Assembly: GCA_963706515.1 (NCBI GenBank) | Contig: CAVPMW010000007.1 | Span: 1 to 64,000 of the forward strand | Origin: CAVPMW01 sp963706515 | Lineage (GTDB): Bacteria; Chloroflexota; Anaerolineae; Anaerolineales; UBA4823 | Direction: 5' to 3' | DNA length: 64,000 nucleotides | Part shown: positions 39,793 through 49,572 of the stretch, one piece after another | Numbering within the stretch: the stretch's first letter is position 1 | Layout of the letters: the number at the start of each line of letters is the position of its first letter | Notes under the pieces: generated by a model | Database searches by the model: none | What the model was told of the DNA's origin: nothing | Seen by the model: only the letters and a program-made list of their open reading frames with translations | Program-made: the position numbers and the translations under genes

Positions 39793-40299
39793 TCACGCAG
39801 CGCGGGCAACCGCTGTCAATCCCAGGATCAATACCCCCAGAATAAGGTTTAGGCGCATCAGCCACACCTCGCGGCGTTCCAGCGATTCAGCTTGCGCCGG
39901 CGACTGGCCACGGGCGCGTTGGATTGCCACCCGGCGCATCCCCGGCAGGACCACCCAGGTGAGATACCCTGAAACAGCCACCATTGCCAGGAAAAGGATA
40001 TGCTTCGCCAGGATCGCTGCCGCCCAGCGGTTGCTGATCGTCAAGAACCCCTGGTAGTTTGGGTTAGCGCTCATCTGGAAGAGGCCGGTAGCTGTCAGCA
40101 CTGCCAGGCTCAGCCAAGCCAGGGGGTCAAGGCGCCGCTGCAGCTCCTGTAAAAATCTGGCGTATGCCTGCTCGTCCAGGATCCGTTTGGCCGCGGGTAG
40201 GACCAGAATACCCAAAGCGACCAGGCTCCCGATCCAGGCAACAGTTGCCAGCATGTGCAGCCAGTAAAATACGCTTAACAGCCAGGCTGGCGTGCTCAT
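39793..40299 (-). CDS. CopD-like membrane protein
   Basis: 168 residues with four transmembrane helices: LLSVFYWLHMLATVAWIGSLVALGILVL, LAWLSLAVLTATGLFQM, AKHILFLAMVAVSGYLTWVVL and NLILGVLILGLTAV. The HMLATVAWIG element with conserved His, and further His (AKHILF), is the pattern of CopD/YebZ copper-resistance and related haem-exposed membrane proteins. No CopC partner is nearby, so the metal role is uncertain. Its start overlaps the stop of the TPR protein upstream on the same strand (ATGA), so the two are co-translated. Confidence 0.65.
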   Translation of the reverse strand: MSTPAWLLSVFYWLHMLATVAWIGSLVALGILVLPAAKRILDEQAYARFLQELQRRLDPLAWLSLAVLTATGLFQMSANPNYQGFLTISNRWAAAILAKHILFLAMVAVSGYLTWVVLPGMRRVAIQRARGQSPAQAESLERREVWLMRLNLILGVLILGLTAVARAA

Positions 40300-41465
40300 G
40301 GTCCTGGTGTATTTGAGGGCTCTGCGGGGGGTGCGTCAGTTGGAGGAATTTCGGTGGGTGCCGGAGGTGCTTCGGTGGGTGCCGGAGGTGCTTCGGTGGG
40401 CGCCGGGGGCGGTTGCTCCGTGGGTTGCAATTCAGCGGTGGGAGCCGGCTTCTTATCATTATTATCAGAAGACTCATCATGGTCGCCTTCGCATTTATCT
40501 GTAGCCTTTCCCAGAGATTCTTCGATCGCTGCGTCGGCGCCATAGTTCAAGGATAATTCATACTGCTCTTGCGCGTCACACCACTGGTCTGTGGAAGCCA
40601 GGGTATCTCCCAATTTGCCCAGAGCGATGCGGTAGCGCTCGGTGGAAGTCATGCCTGACCCGTCGCGTAACCCGGGCATTTGTGGGGCAACCTGAGCGAA
40701 ATATTCAACTACTTTCGCCCAATCCAGATCCCAAAAACTCGCCCCGGTCAGGTACAGGCTCGACCAGGTGAGCATGCCTTTAGCCTCACTGTCCAGCGGT
40801 GCGAACCGCTCTGCCAGAGTGAGGTCATATATTCCGCCTTCCAGGTCTGCCTTCTTTGAGATTTTGTCCCAGCCGCGGTTGCGCAGCGCCACGAACAGCA
40901 GCCCATCGATGTCCACCTTATGCGCCTCCGGATCGACCTTGCGCAGCTGCAGCAAGGTATCGATCCCGTGATCCCAATCTCCGTTATAAATTGCTTGCTG
41001 ACCGTCGGTGAACAGCTCCTCATTATTACGCAGGTCGGGAGTGGGCGTTAAAGTTGGCGTGAGTACGACGGTAGGCGTCGCAGTCGTATCTACGACCATG
41101 AGCGCCTCTGCTAATTTTTCGGTAAGACCAGGGTAGTTCGGATCCAGCTGGGCTACATACTCGAACCGCTGGCGCGCCCGAAAATATTGGCCATCCGACA
41201 TTTCTTTCAGCCCGAGGTCGAATTGGGTCTGGATCAGCACAGCCACCTGGGTAGCCTCTGCCGAGGTGCGGATGTCAATCCCCGAACGGTAGCCCGTTCC
41301 AGCGCTGATGAGTCCGATCACCAGCAAACCGAAGAGACCAACCACCACCCACACCGGCCAGCGCGATCTCTTTTTAGGCGGCGTCTCGGGCTGATCCTCT
41401 GTCAGCGGCTGCTCATTACTGACGTGCTTGGCTTCTTGTGTTTCACCTAAATTGTCGATTCCCAT
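40296..41465 (-). CDS. Membrane-anchored TPR-like protein with Pro-Thr-rich repeat tail
   Basis: ATG 41465 (MGIDNLGETQEAKHVS); the open frame reaches 41546 but without a better start. 389 residues. A short charged N-terminus (PPKKRSRW) precedes one transmembrane helix (WVVVGLFGLLVIGLISAG), so most of the protein is outside. Then follow TPR-like helix pairs (FDLGLKEMSDGQYFRARQRFEYVAQLDPNYPGL; ELFTDGQQAIYNGDWDHGIDTLLQLRKVDP; YRIALGKLGDTLASTDQWCDAQEQYELSLNYG) and a Pro/Thr/Glu tail with APTEAPP repeats. Probably a surface scaffold. Role not assigned. Confidence 0.75.
   Translation of the reverse strand: MGIDNLGETQEAKHVSNEQPLTEDQPETPPKKRSRWPVWVVVGLFGLLVIGLISAGTGYRSGIDIRTSAEATQVAVLIQTQFDLGLKEMSDGQYFRARQRFEYVAQLDPNYPGLTEKLAEALMVVDTTATPTVVLTPTLTPTPDLRNNEELFTDGQQAIYNGDWDHGIDTLLQLRKVDPEAHKVDIDGLLFVALRNRGWDKISKKADLEGGIYDLTLAERFAPLDSEAKGMLTWSSLYLTGASFWDLDWAKVVEYFAQVAPQMPGLRDGSGMTSTERYRIALGKLGDTLASTDQWCDAQEQYELSLNYGADAAIEESLGKATDKCEGDHDESSDNNDKKPAPTAELQPTEQPPPAPTEAPPAPTEAPPAPTEIPPTDAPPAEPSNTPGP
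40351..40413. repeat. 21-bp tandem repeat, three units
   Basis: Units tcggtgggtgccggaggtgct at 40351, 40372 and 40393, the third with several changes. On the minus strand they encode the seven-residue repeat APPAPTE in the C-terminal tail of the TPR-like protein. Confidence 0.85.
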
Positions 41466-41651
41466 GCGGCCGATTATACCGCACTCCCTCTGCCAAATTT
41501 CCCGCCAGCCGGTGACAGCGGACAGCGTCTGCCTGAGAGATGGCATCCCGCATTCCCGATTTTTTTCAAGCGCCAGGCGGATTGCGGATCAGGATGAGCC
41601 CCATGATCGATCTCTATCCTCAGGGGGTATAATCATTTTAGGGGAGCCAAT

Positions 41652-42092
41652 ATGCCGGATTTTCGTTTTTACCACTCCATCCAGGTGCGTTACGGCGACC
41701 TCGATCCACAGGGTCACGTGAACAATGCGCGTTTTCTGACCTACATGGAGCAGGCGCGCGTGGCGTATATTCAGCATTTGGGCTTGTGGAATGGGGGCTC
41801 TTTTCTGGATTTCGGCTTGATCCTGGCGGATGCCCAGGTTACTTTCCTCCAGCCAATATTTTTCGACCAGCAAGTCCAGGTCGGAGTTCGGGTTACCCGG
41901 CTCGGAAACAAAAGCCTGACGATGGAATACCGGCTGGTCGATCCCCAGCAGGATCAGGAGCTGGCGAAGGGTCGTACTATCCAGGTCGCTTACGATTATC
42001 GCCTGGGCAAGTCGATCCCTATCCCTGAAAATTGGTGCAGCGCTATTCAAGATTTCGAGGGCCTGGATTCAGGTCTCGAGGGGAGTAGTTGA
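41652..42092 (+). CDS. Acyl-CoA thioesterase, hot-dog fold (4HBT)
   Basis: ATG 41652 (ggggagccaatATG). 146 residues. VRYGDLDPQGHVNNARFLTYMEQARVAYI is the 4HBT/FcbC-YbgC signature, with the catalytic Asp in the DLDPQGHVNN segment. The remainder (QVQVGVRVTRLGNKSLTMEYRLVD) completes the hot-dog strands. It hydrolyses acyl-CoA thioesters in the cytoplasm; chain preference cannot be told. The following LLM oxidoreductase gene starts four bases later, and pcm then follows, so the three are probably one transcript. Confidence 0.85.
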   Translation: MPDFRFYHSIQVRYGDLDPQGHVNNARFLTYMEQARVAYIQHLGLWNGGSFLDFGLILADAQVTFLQPIFFDQQVQVGVRVTRLGNKSLTMEYRLVDPQQDQELAKGRTIQVAYDYRLGKSIPIPENWCSAIQDFEGLDSGLEGSS

Positions 42093-42096
42093 TCCT

Positions 42097-43103
42097 GTGC
42101 TCGTAGATGCCTCTTTACCTCCCACTCACTTGCAGGCAATCCCTGCCATAGCTGCCGCGGCTGAAGCGCTTGGATTTTCAGGGATATGGTCGAACGAAAC
42201 CATGCATGACCCATTCCTGCCGGGCGCGCTGATTGCAGAAAACTCCCAGGCAGATCCAGTTCGGCACTGCAGTGGCAATTGCTTTCGCCCGCAGTCCGGC
42301 TACTCTGGCTTATACTGCCTGGGATTTAGCAGAGGCCAGCAGTGGGCGCTTTATCCTTGGGCTGGGCACCCAGGTAAAGGCCCATATCGAGCGCCGGTTT
42401 GGCATGCCCTGGCCCGAGTCGGTGGTCGGCAAGCTGCCGCGACCAGATTGGCGCCATCCGTGCTCTCTGGAATACCTGGCAAACAGGCGCGCCGCTGCGT
42501 TTTCAGAGTGAATATTATCGCCTCAGCCTCATGTCGCCGTTCTTCAATCCGGGTCCCATCCAATATCCAGCAATCCCCATCTATATCGCCGGGGTGAACC
42601 CCGGCCTGGCGCAGCTCGCCGGCGAAGCAGCCGACGGCTTTGTCGTCCACCCATTCCACTCTCTGCGCTATTTAGAGGAAATCCTGCGCCCCGCCATCCA
42701 GCACGGCGCTGAGAAAGCCGGACGCAGTCCGGACCAGATCAAGATCGCCGCAAATGTCTTCGTGGTCACTTCTCCGCAGGAAGCAGATCTCGTCCGCGCC
42801 CAAATCTCATTCTACGCTTCAACGCCTTCATATCGCAACGTAATGAAAGTCCACGGTTGGGAAGAAACGGCTGAGCAGCTTTCTTCTCTCGCCGCTCATG
42901 GTCGCTGGGGAGAGATGCCTGACCTAATCGATGAGACGATGCTGAAGACATTCGCAATCCTGGCGGAACCGGCGGAAGTCCCCTCAGCCTTGGCAGATCG
43001 CTATACCGGGCTCGCAGACCGGTTAGGGTTATATCTTCCCTTTATGCCGGGTGAGCGGGACAAATTCTGGACAGCGCTGATTGGTCGGCTGGCGATTGAG
43101 TAA
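42097..43103 (+). CDS. LLM-class flavin/F420-dependent oxidoreductase (frameshifted)
   Basis: GTG 42097, four bases after the thioesterase gene. Stitched from three frames with shifts near 42240 and 42432: AAAAEALGFSGIWSNETMHDPFLPGAL, then IQFGTAVAIAFARSPATLAYTAWDLAEASSGRFILGLGTQVKAHIERRFG, then IGAIRALWNTWQTGAPLRFQSEYYRL and IPIYIAGVNPGLAQLAGEAADGFVVHPF. This is the luciferase-like monooxygenase TIM barrel; the group with this motif set (TIGR03617-like) often uses F420. About 335 residues. Substrate unknown. Confidence 0.82.
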
Positions 43104-43107
43104 TACG

Positions 43108-43779
43108 ATGCACCGGAATAAGTTGGTGGAAGAGGAAAATTATTACGTCACTGAGCGCGAGCGTATGGTCACCGACCAGCTCATCTGCAGGAATATTTAC
43201 GATGAACGCCTGCTGGAAGCCATGCGCACCGTTCCTCGCCACATGTTCGTCCCGCAGGAATACCGCCATTCAGCTTATGCGGACGGACCTCTCCCGATCG
43301 GCAACCGGCAGACCATCTCACAGCCCTATATCGTCGCCTTAATGACTCAGCTTCTCCTGCTGCAGGGCAACGAAAGGGTCCTTGAAGTTGGCACAGGATC
43401 CGGGTACCAGGCGGCGATTCTGGGCACTCTCGCCTCTGAAGTGCATACGATCGAGCGCCATGCTGCCCTCTCCCAGCGAGCCGGAGAGGTGCTTACGGGG
43501 CTGAACTTTGCTAACGTCCACCTGCACGTGGGGGATGGTTCGGGAGGCTTGCCGGAATTCGCTCCCTACGATGCCATTATCATCACCGCGGCTGCACCGG
43601 AAGTCCCCCGGGTCATTTTGGAACAGCTTAACGATAGCGGTCGCCTGGTAATCCCGGTTGGCACCTGGTCAGGTCAATCGCTGGAACGCTGGCGGCGTCA
43701 GGGGAGCGAATATACCAGCGAATTATTAATCCCTGTCGCTTTTGTCCCGCTCCTCGGTCAATACGGATGGCCTTCTTAA
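43108..43779 (+). CDS. pcm: Protein-L-isoaspartate O-methyltransferase
   Basis: ATG 43108 by conservation (the frame is open a little upstream). 223 residues. MRTVPRHMFVPQEYRHSAYADGPLPIGNRQTISQPYIVALMTQLL is the PCMT signature for substrate and SAM binding, followed by VLEVGTGSGYQAAIL (SAM motif I, about residue 92), IERHAALSQRAGEVL, IIITAAAPEVP and LNDSGRLVIPVG. It methylates isoaspartyl residues in damaged proteins for repair. Last gene before the 43.8 kb hairpin; convergent with RNase J. Confidence 0.93.
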   Translation: MHRNKLVEEENYYVTERERMVTDQLICRNIYDERLLEAMRTVPRHMFVPQEYRHSAYADGPLPIGNRQTISQPYIVALMTQLLLLQGNERVLEVGTGSGYQAAILGTLASEVHTIERHAALSQRAGEVLTGLNFANVHLHVGDGSGGLPEFAPYDAIIITAAAPEVPRVILEQLNDSGRLVIPVGTWSGQSLERWRRQGSEYTSELLIPVAFVPLLGQYGWPS

Positions 43780-43822
43780 TGGAGCTATTTGATAGGAGTT
43801 ACGCAGTTGAAGGAAAAATAGT

Positions 43823-43874
43823 CCGGAAATAGGGGTGTAGGCGGGCGGACGCCCGCCTACACCCCTATTTCCGG
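43823..43874. terminator. Long perfect hairpin, bidirectional terminator
   Basis: Perfect 24-base arms (43823-43846 and 43851-43874) with loop ggac. It lies between the convergent pcm and RNase J genes. There is no strong T-run, so part of its function may be mRNA 3' protection rather than termination. Confidence 0.75.
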
Positions 43875-43914
43875 CAATTCCTCACCGAACTACGTAAGTC
43901 CTATTTGATCCAAA

Positions 43915-45591
43915 TCAAAGGCGGTTCAGGGTCACGATGACCATGGGCCGCCTTTTCGTTTTGTTATACAAATAGGTCTTTAATGTTTGCTCAATATCAT
44001 CTTGCAGGTCAACCGTGGAGCTGCGCGTGGCGTCGAGGACGATGTCGCGGATGCTGTCTACCAGCTCGTCCCCATTGCGGGTGTACACGAAGCCTCGGGT
44101 GATGATCTCCGGTTCTTCCACCAAACTCCGGGAATCGTGATCGATGTTCAAGTTGACCATAATAAACCCGTCCCGCGCCAGTGCTTCACGCTCGCGCATT
44201 ACACTTGGACCGACGTCGCCCACGCCCGACCCATCGACGAATACCCAACCGCCTTTGACTCGCTCACCCAGGCTCATTTCTTCATTCTGAAATTCCACAA
44301 CCTGACCGTTCTCCACAACGGCAATATTTTCCGCGGGTAAGCCTATCTCCTGAGCGATCAGCGCGTGCTGCTTCAAGTGGCGCAGCTCTCCATGGATCGG
44401 GATGAAGTATTTCGGGCGCACCAGGTGGAGCAGCAGCTTCATTTCTTCCTGGCTGGCGTGCCCGGAGACATGCACAGGGGCAATATTTTCATAGATCACG
44501 TTAGCGCCGCGCCGGAAGAGCCGGTTGATCGTGCGGTAAACCGACTCCTCGTTCCCCGGGATCGGGTGCGAGGACAGCACGACCGTATCCCCCTGGACGA
44601 TATCGAACTGGCGGTTCGTTCCGGTGGAAAGCCGGCCCATGATCGAGGTAGGCTCGCCCTGAGTGCCGGTCGACATCAGCACCACCTCTTTGTGCGGCAG
44701 TCTCACGGCTTGTTCCAGGGTAACCAGCAGCTCATCCGGCAGGTCCAGGTAGCCCAGGTTGCGCGCCATCCTGGCATTCTCCAGCATGCTGGTGCCAACG
44801 AAGGCCATTTTGCGTTTATGGGTCAGCGCTGCGTTGCCTACCTGCTGCATGCGGGAGATCAAGGAAGCAAAACTCGCCACGATGATCCTGCCTGGTGCAG
44901 TGCGGAACACCTCATCAAAGGCAGAATCAATCACCCTCTCGGAAGGGGTCCAGCCGCGTTTATCTGCATTGGTCGAGTCGGCCAGCAGTGCCAGCACCCC
45001 GCGCTCGGAGAGCTCCGCCAGCTTGGCGTAATCTGTCGGCCAGTTATCCACGGGAGTATGGTCAAACTTGTAGTCGCCGGAATGCACCACCAGCCCTGCA
45101 GGAGTGGTGATCCCCAGGCCGACCCCATCTGGGATCGAATGGCATACATGGAAGAACTCCACATGAAAGGGTCCGATACTGACGTTATCCCCGGCGTGAA
45201 CCGTATGCAGCTGCAGCTGGTTGAGCAGCCCTCCCCGCGCCAGCTTGACCTCCAGCAAACCGCGGGTCAATGCGGTCGCATAAATGGGAGCCTGGATTTC
45301 CTCCATCAGGTGGTGGATTGCCCCGGTGTGGTCTTCGTGACCGTGGGTGACGATGATCCCCTTTACCATTTGGCGTTTATCCAGCAGATAGCGGAAATCC
45401 GGGATAATATAATCAATCCCCAGCATGTCGTTCTCGGGGAACATCAAGCCGGTGTCGACAATCAGGATGTTGTCCCCGTATTCATAGACCATCATATTCT
45501 TGCCGACTTCCCCCAGTCCACCCAGGGGGATAATTCTTAGCTTCTGATTGCCCATACTTTCAAACTCACTTTTCCATACTTTCTCAGACAT
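43915..45591 (-). CDS. rnj: Ribonuclease J
   Basis: Intact 558 residues, start at 45591; a later in-frame ATG (MGNQKLRIIPLGGLGEVGKNM, codon 13) is another possible start. VTHGHEDHTGAIHHLM (residues 82 onward) is the metallo-beta-lactamase zinc motif, followed by HSIPDGVG, HSGDYKFDHTPVD, the beta-CASP region (ADSTNADKRGWTPSE) and VHVSGHASQEEMKLLLHLVRPKYFIPIHGE. Family members are 5'-3' exonucleases and endonucleases of mRNA and rRNA processing. No RNase J2-type degeneration is seen, as the zinc ligands are intact. The gene has a clear promoter and a 160-nt leader. Confidence 0.95.
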   Translation of the reverse strand: MSEKVWKSEFESMGNQKLRIIPLGGLGEVGKNMMVYEYGDNILIVDTGLMFPENDMLGIDYIIPDFRYLLDKRQMVKGIIVTHGHEDHTGAIHHLMEEIQAPIYATALTRGLLEVKLARGGLLNQLQLHTVHAGDNVSIGPFHVEFFHVCHSIPDGVGLGITTPAGLVVHSGDYKFDHTPVDNWPTDYAKLAELSERGVLALLADSTNADKRGWTPSERVIDSAFDEVFRTAPGRIIVASFASLISRMQQVGNAALTHKRKMAFVGTSMLENARMARNLGYLDLPDELLVTLEQAVRLPHKEVVLMSTGTQGEPTSIMGRLSTGTNRQFDIVQGDTVVLSSHPIPGNEESVYRTINRLFRRGANVIYENIAPVHVSGHASQEEMKLLLHLVRPKYFIPIHGELRHLKQHALIAQEIGLPAENIAVVENGQVVEFQNEEMSLGERVKGGWVFVDGSGVGDVGPSVMREREALARDGFIMVNLNIDHDSRSLVEEPEIITRGFVYTRNGDELVDSIRDIVLDATRSSTVDLQDDIEQTLKTYLYNKTKRRPMVIVTLNRL

Positions 45592-45752
45592 AAAAAAATA
45601 ACCCCTTCAGGCTGCTACGCCGGCCGGGGCCCCAATTTACTCACTCAGACAATCGTTGTGGTCACCGTTCTTTTGCTGGCAACCCAACCGCAATTCTCTC
45701 ACTCGGTGGTTCAGCACACACCACAAGACCGGCTGGGATGATATTCCCTACG
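45592..45752 (-). promoter_or_regulatory. Long 5' leader of the RNase J gene
   Basis: Between the promoter and the start lie about 160 bases without a reading frame. On the minus strand the region carries a repeated gagtgag element (ccgagtgagagaattg and tgagtgagtaaattg), a GC-rich palindromic stretch near the end (ggggccccggccgg) and a pyrimidine/A run before the start. No known riboswitch is recognised. Autoregulation by RNase J cleavage in the leader is a possibility. Confidence 0.45.
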
Positions 45753-45759
45753 TGCAAGA

Positions 45760-45788
45760 ATTGTAGCACGTAACAAGGCAATTGTCAA
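45760..45788 (-). promoter_or_regulatory. RNase J promoter
   Basis: On the minus strand, TTGACA and TACAAT with a 17-base spacer: near-consensus sigma-70 promoter about 170 bases before the start codon. Confidence 0.8.
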
Positions 45789-45826
45789 AGTTTGCCGTTC
45801 TCGATGATTAGGGAAAAAAATACGGA

Positions 45827-45870
45827 AAAAAAGGGTGATTGTGGGCGGAAGCCCGCAATCACCCTTTTTT
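45827..45870 (-). terminator. groES-groL terminator
   Basis: Hairpin with 20-base arms (one mismatch; GGGTGATTG...CAATCACCC type) around loop ggaa and T-run on the minus strand, 14 bases after the groL stop. Confidence 0.88.
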
Positions 45871-45883
45871 CGTTATTATCGAT

Positions 45884-47513
<1,630 letters not shown>

Positions 47514-47545
47514 GGATCAATACTCCTTTATGTATTTTGGGATGT

Positions 47546-47842
47546 TCAGGAAAGTAGAATTGCTAAAATATCGCTGTCACGCAGAATGAGCAGCTTCTTA
47601 CCATCGAGCTTAATTTCTGTGCCGGCATATTTGGCGAAAAGGACGGTATCCCCTTCGGAAATATCCATCTCGATGCGATCACCTTTGTCATTTCGTTCGC
47701 CGGGTCCAACAGAGAGAACTTTGCCTTTTTGAGGTTTCTCTTTGGCTGTTTCCGGAAGCACAATGCCACCCGCGGTCATTTCTTCCTGCTCGAGGGGTTC
47801 AACTACGACACGATTACCCAAGGGCTTAATATTTAGAGACAT
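47546..47842 (-). CDS. groS: Co-chaperonin GroES
   Basis: ATG 47842 with a perfect aggagg ribosome site. 98 residues. NIKPLGNRVVVEPLEQEEMTAGGIVLPETAKEKPQKGKVLSVGPGERNDKGDRIEMDISEGDTVLFAKYAGTEIKLDGKKLLILRDSDILAIL is a full-length GroES; the mobile loop (EEMTAGGIVLPE) that contacts GroEL is present. It caps the GroEL chamber. Followed 32 bases later by groL. Expression is controlled by the CIRCE/HrcA site. Confidence 0.97.
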   Translation of the reverse strand: MSLNIKPLGNRVVVEPLEQEEMTAGGIVLPETAKEKPQKGKVLSVGPGERNDKGDRIEMDISEGDTVLFAKYAGTEIKLDGKKLLILRDSDILAILLS

Positions 47843-47890
47843 ACGATCCTCCTAAAATGATATGTAGAACAGAGTGAATTATACACCATT

Positions 47891-47917
47891 TTAGCACTCT
47901 AGACACATGAGTGCTAA
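47891..47917. promoter_or_regulatory. CIRCE element (HrcA operator)
   Basis: Perfect TTAGCACTC-N9-GAGTGCTAA inverted repeat in the leader of groES-groL. Established HrcA operator. No hrcA gene is in the window. Confidence 0.98.
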
Positions 47918-47929
47918 TTTACGGGGCGT

Positions 47930-47957
47930 ATAATATCACTTTTAGCGTGAAAGTCAA
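47930..47957 (-). promoter_or_regulatory. groES-groL promoter
   Basis: On the minus strand, TTGACT and TATTAT with a 16-base spacer, directly upstream of CIRCE. The -35 lies only about 24 bases from the IS element end. Confidence 0.75.
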
Positions 47958-47980
47958 GGGGTAGCAGAAATTTCTGTTGT

Positions 47981-48027
47981 TGTTCAGCGAAAATGTCACC
48001 TTCTAAGTGTTCAGCGATAATGTCACC
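47981..48027. repeat. IS left end: double 20-base terminal repeat
   Basis: TGTTCAGCGAAAATGTCACC (47981-48000) and TGTTCAGCGATAATGTCACC (48008-48027), 19 of 20 identical, 7 bases apart. The transposase ATG begins three bases after the inner copy. Confidence 0.9.
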
Positions 48028-48029
48028 CC

Positions 48030-49358
48030 ATGGACACACAGGTGATATTGACGATGAAAGAACAACACAAAGTGAAGATGATCGTAGATTACGAAAGCGG
48101 GAAAGTCACTGCACGAAGGGCGGGTGAATTGCTGGGGATCAGTAAACGGCATTTTCGGCGGTTGGTGGCTGGCTTTCGTCAGCGCGGGGTAGGAGCCCTG
48201 GCACACGGGAACCGTGGTCGAAGTCCTGCCAACCGCATCCCAGAGCAGGTGCGTCAGGAGATCCTGCGGTTGGCCAAGGAGACCTACTCCGACTACAACG
48301 ACAGCCACTTTACTGAAGAATTGGCTGAGCAGCCTGAGCCGATCGTGGTATCGCGCTCGACCCTGCGGCGCATCCGGCGGGCAGCCGGACAGGGAAGTCC
48401 CCGGAAACGCCGAGCGCCGGAGTATCGCCGCCACAGGAAGCGCTACCCGCAGGCGGGGATGATGCTGCAAACGGATGGCAGCCATCATGATTGGCTGGAA
48501 GGTCGCGGACCCTGGCTGACCCTGGTAGGGATGATCGACGACGCCAATAATGAAGTACCCGGGGCAGTCTTCCGGGAGGAAGAAGATGCCGCCGGCTATT
48601 TCCTGGTGTTAGAGCAGGTCTGCAAGCGGAAAGGGATCCCGCAGTCCATCTACGCCGATCAGCACACTATCTTTCAGAGCCCCAGCCAGCCAACCGTGGA
48701 GCAGGAACTGAGCGGCGAGCTGCCGCGTACCCAGTTCGGTCGCCTGGTGGACGAGCTGGGCATCCAGCTGATCGCTGCTCGCAGCCCACAGGCTAAGGGA
48801 CGCATCGAACGGATGTGGGGAACCTTGCAAGACCGCCTGGTCAAGGAGCTGCGCAAGGCCGGGGCAAACGACCTGGAGAGTGCCAACCGGGTCTTGGCAG
48901 CTTACCTGCCCAAGTTCAACGCTCGTTTTCCGGTCGAAGCGGCTGAGCCTGGCTCAGCTTATCTTCCCTGGCCAGCGGAGCAGGATCCGCCAGACTACTT
49001 CTGCTTCAAGTACACCCGCATCGTGACCAATGACAATACCATCCCCTTCAACACCCATCGCTTGCAGATCCCGCCCGGACCAGGGCGCAAGAGCTACGCC
49101 AAGGCTAAGGTCGCTCTGCACCACTACCTGGATGGCAGCCTGGCCGTTTTCTACCAGGGACAACACCTGGTCACTTTCCAGAGCGCCACCTCCGCTCCGC
49201 CTCGGGTGGGTCTATTCCAACCGGCAACCCCCGCATCATTGCCTCCTCAGCCGCAAACGGTCAGCCAGCCCAAACCACCCAGGCAACCCTGGAAGCCTCC
49301 GGCTGACCACCCTTGGAGGCACTCTAAAGTATCTCTGAAAGGCAGGAAATTGGGATGA
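48030..49358 (+). CDS. Transposase, ISNCY-like with DDE integrase core
   Basis: ATG 48030, intact 442 residues. N-terminal helix-turn-helix (KVTARRAGELLGISKRHFRRLVAGFRQRG), a positively charged linker, then the integrase-type core: LQTDGSHHDWL (first Asp), SIYADQHTIFQ (second Asp) and SPQAKGRIERMWGTLQDRL (catalytic Glu), which match the rve-domain ISNCY transposases. The C-terminus is proline-rich. It catalyses cut-and-paste or copy-paste movement of the element. The frame is clean, unlike many chromosomal genes here, so the element is probably recent. No obvious passenger gene. Confidence 0.9.
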   Translation: MDTQVILTMKEQHKVKMIVDYESGKVTARRAGELLGISKRHFRRLVAGFRQRGVGALAHGNRGRSPANRIPEQVRQEILRLAKETYSDYNDSHFTEELAEQPEPIVVSRSTLRRIRRAAGQGSPRKRRAPEYRRHRKRYPQAGMMLQTDGSHHDWLEGRGPWLTLVGMIDDANNEVPGAVFREEEDAAGYFLVLEQVCKRKGIPQSIYADQHTIFQSPSQPTVEQELSGELPRTQFGRLVDELGIQLIAARSPQAKGRIERMWGTLQDRLVKELRKAGANDLESANRVLAAYLPKFNARFPVEAAEPGSAYLPWPAEQDPPDYFCFKYTRIVTNDNTIPFNTHRLQIPPGPGRKSYAKAKVALHHYLDGSLAVFYQGQHLVTFQSATSAPPRVGLFQPATPASLPPQPQTVSQPKPPRQPWKPPADHPWRHSKVSLKGRKLG

Positions 49359-49460
49359 GCAACCAGGATGAAAAAAAGACGAGCAGACCGGATAGCTCCT
49401 GGCCTTCTCGCCTTTCCTTTGGGGTGCTTCAGATTATACTTACACCCTGCCAGAGGTCAA

Positions 49461-49505
49461 GGTGACATTTTCCCTGACCAGTTAGGGTGTCATTTTCCCT
49501 GAACA
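49461..49505. repeat. IS right end: double 20-base terminal repeat
   Basis: Read from the outside in, TGTTCAGGGAAAATGACACC (49486-49505) and TGGTCAGGGAAAATGTCACC (49461-49480), 5 bases apart. Clearly related to the two copies at the left end in inverted orientation. Confidence 0.88.
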
Positions 49506-49572
49506 ATGACAGGGGTAAGCAGAAAATTCATGTAAAAATCTTACAGATGCGGGCGAGCGCTGACAGCACGAC

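Larger units (their letters stand above)
47981..49505 (+). mobile_element. Complete insertion sequence, ISNCY-like
   Basis: An uninterrupted transposase flanked by related terminal repeats. Each end has two copies of a 20-base element (outer TGTTCAGCGAAAATGTCACC on the left, TGTTCAGGGAAAATGACACC on the right when read inward). Total about 1,525 bases. Similar flanking sequences lie on both sides (about aggggtagcagaaatttc at 47958-47975 and aggggtaagcagaaaattc at 49510-49528), which could be an unusually long or error-laden target duplication. It is inserted just upstream of the groES promoter. No other copy is in the window. Confidence 0.82.

Noticed and set aside
39776..39810. Terminator between the MDR and CopD-like genes
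   Set aside because: The T-run precedes the small hairpin on the plus strand, so the order is wrong for either gene.
44365..45540. Long plus-strand open frame (391 codons) opposite RNase J
   Set aside because: Exact antisense of a clearly conserved gene; its translation has no family features and reflects codon bias.
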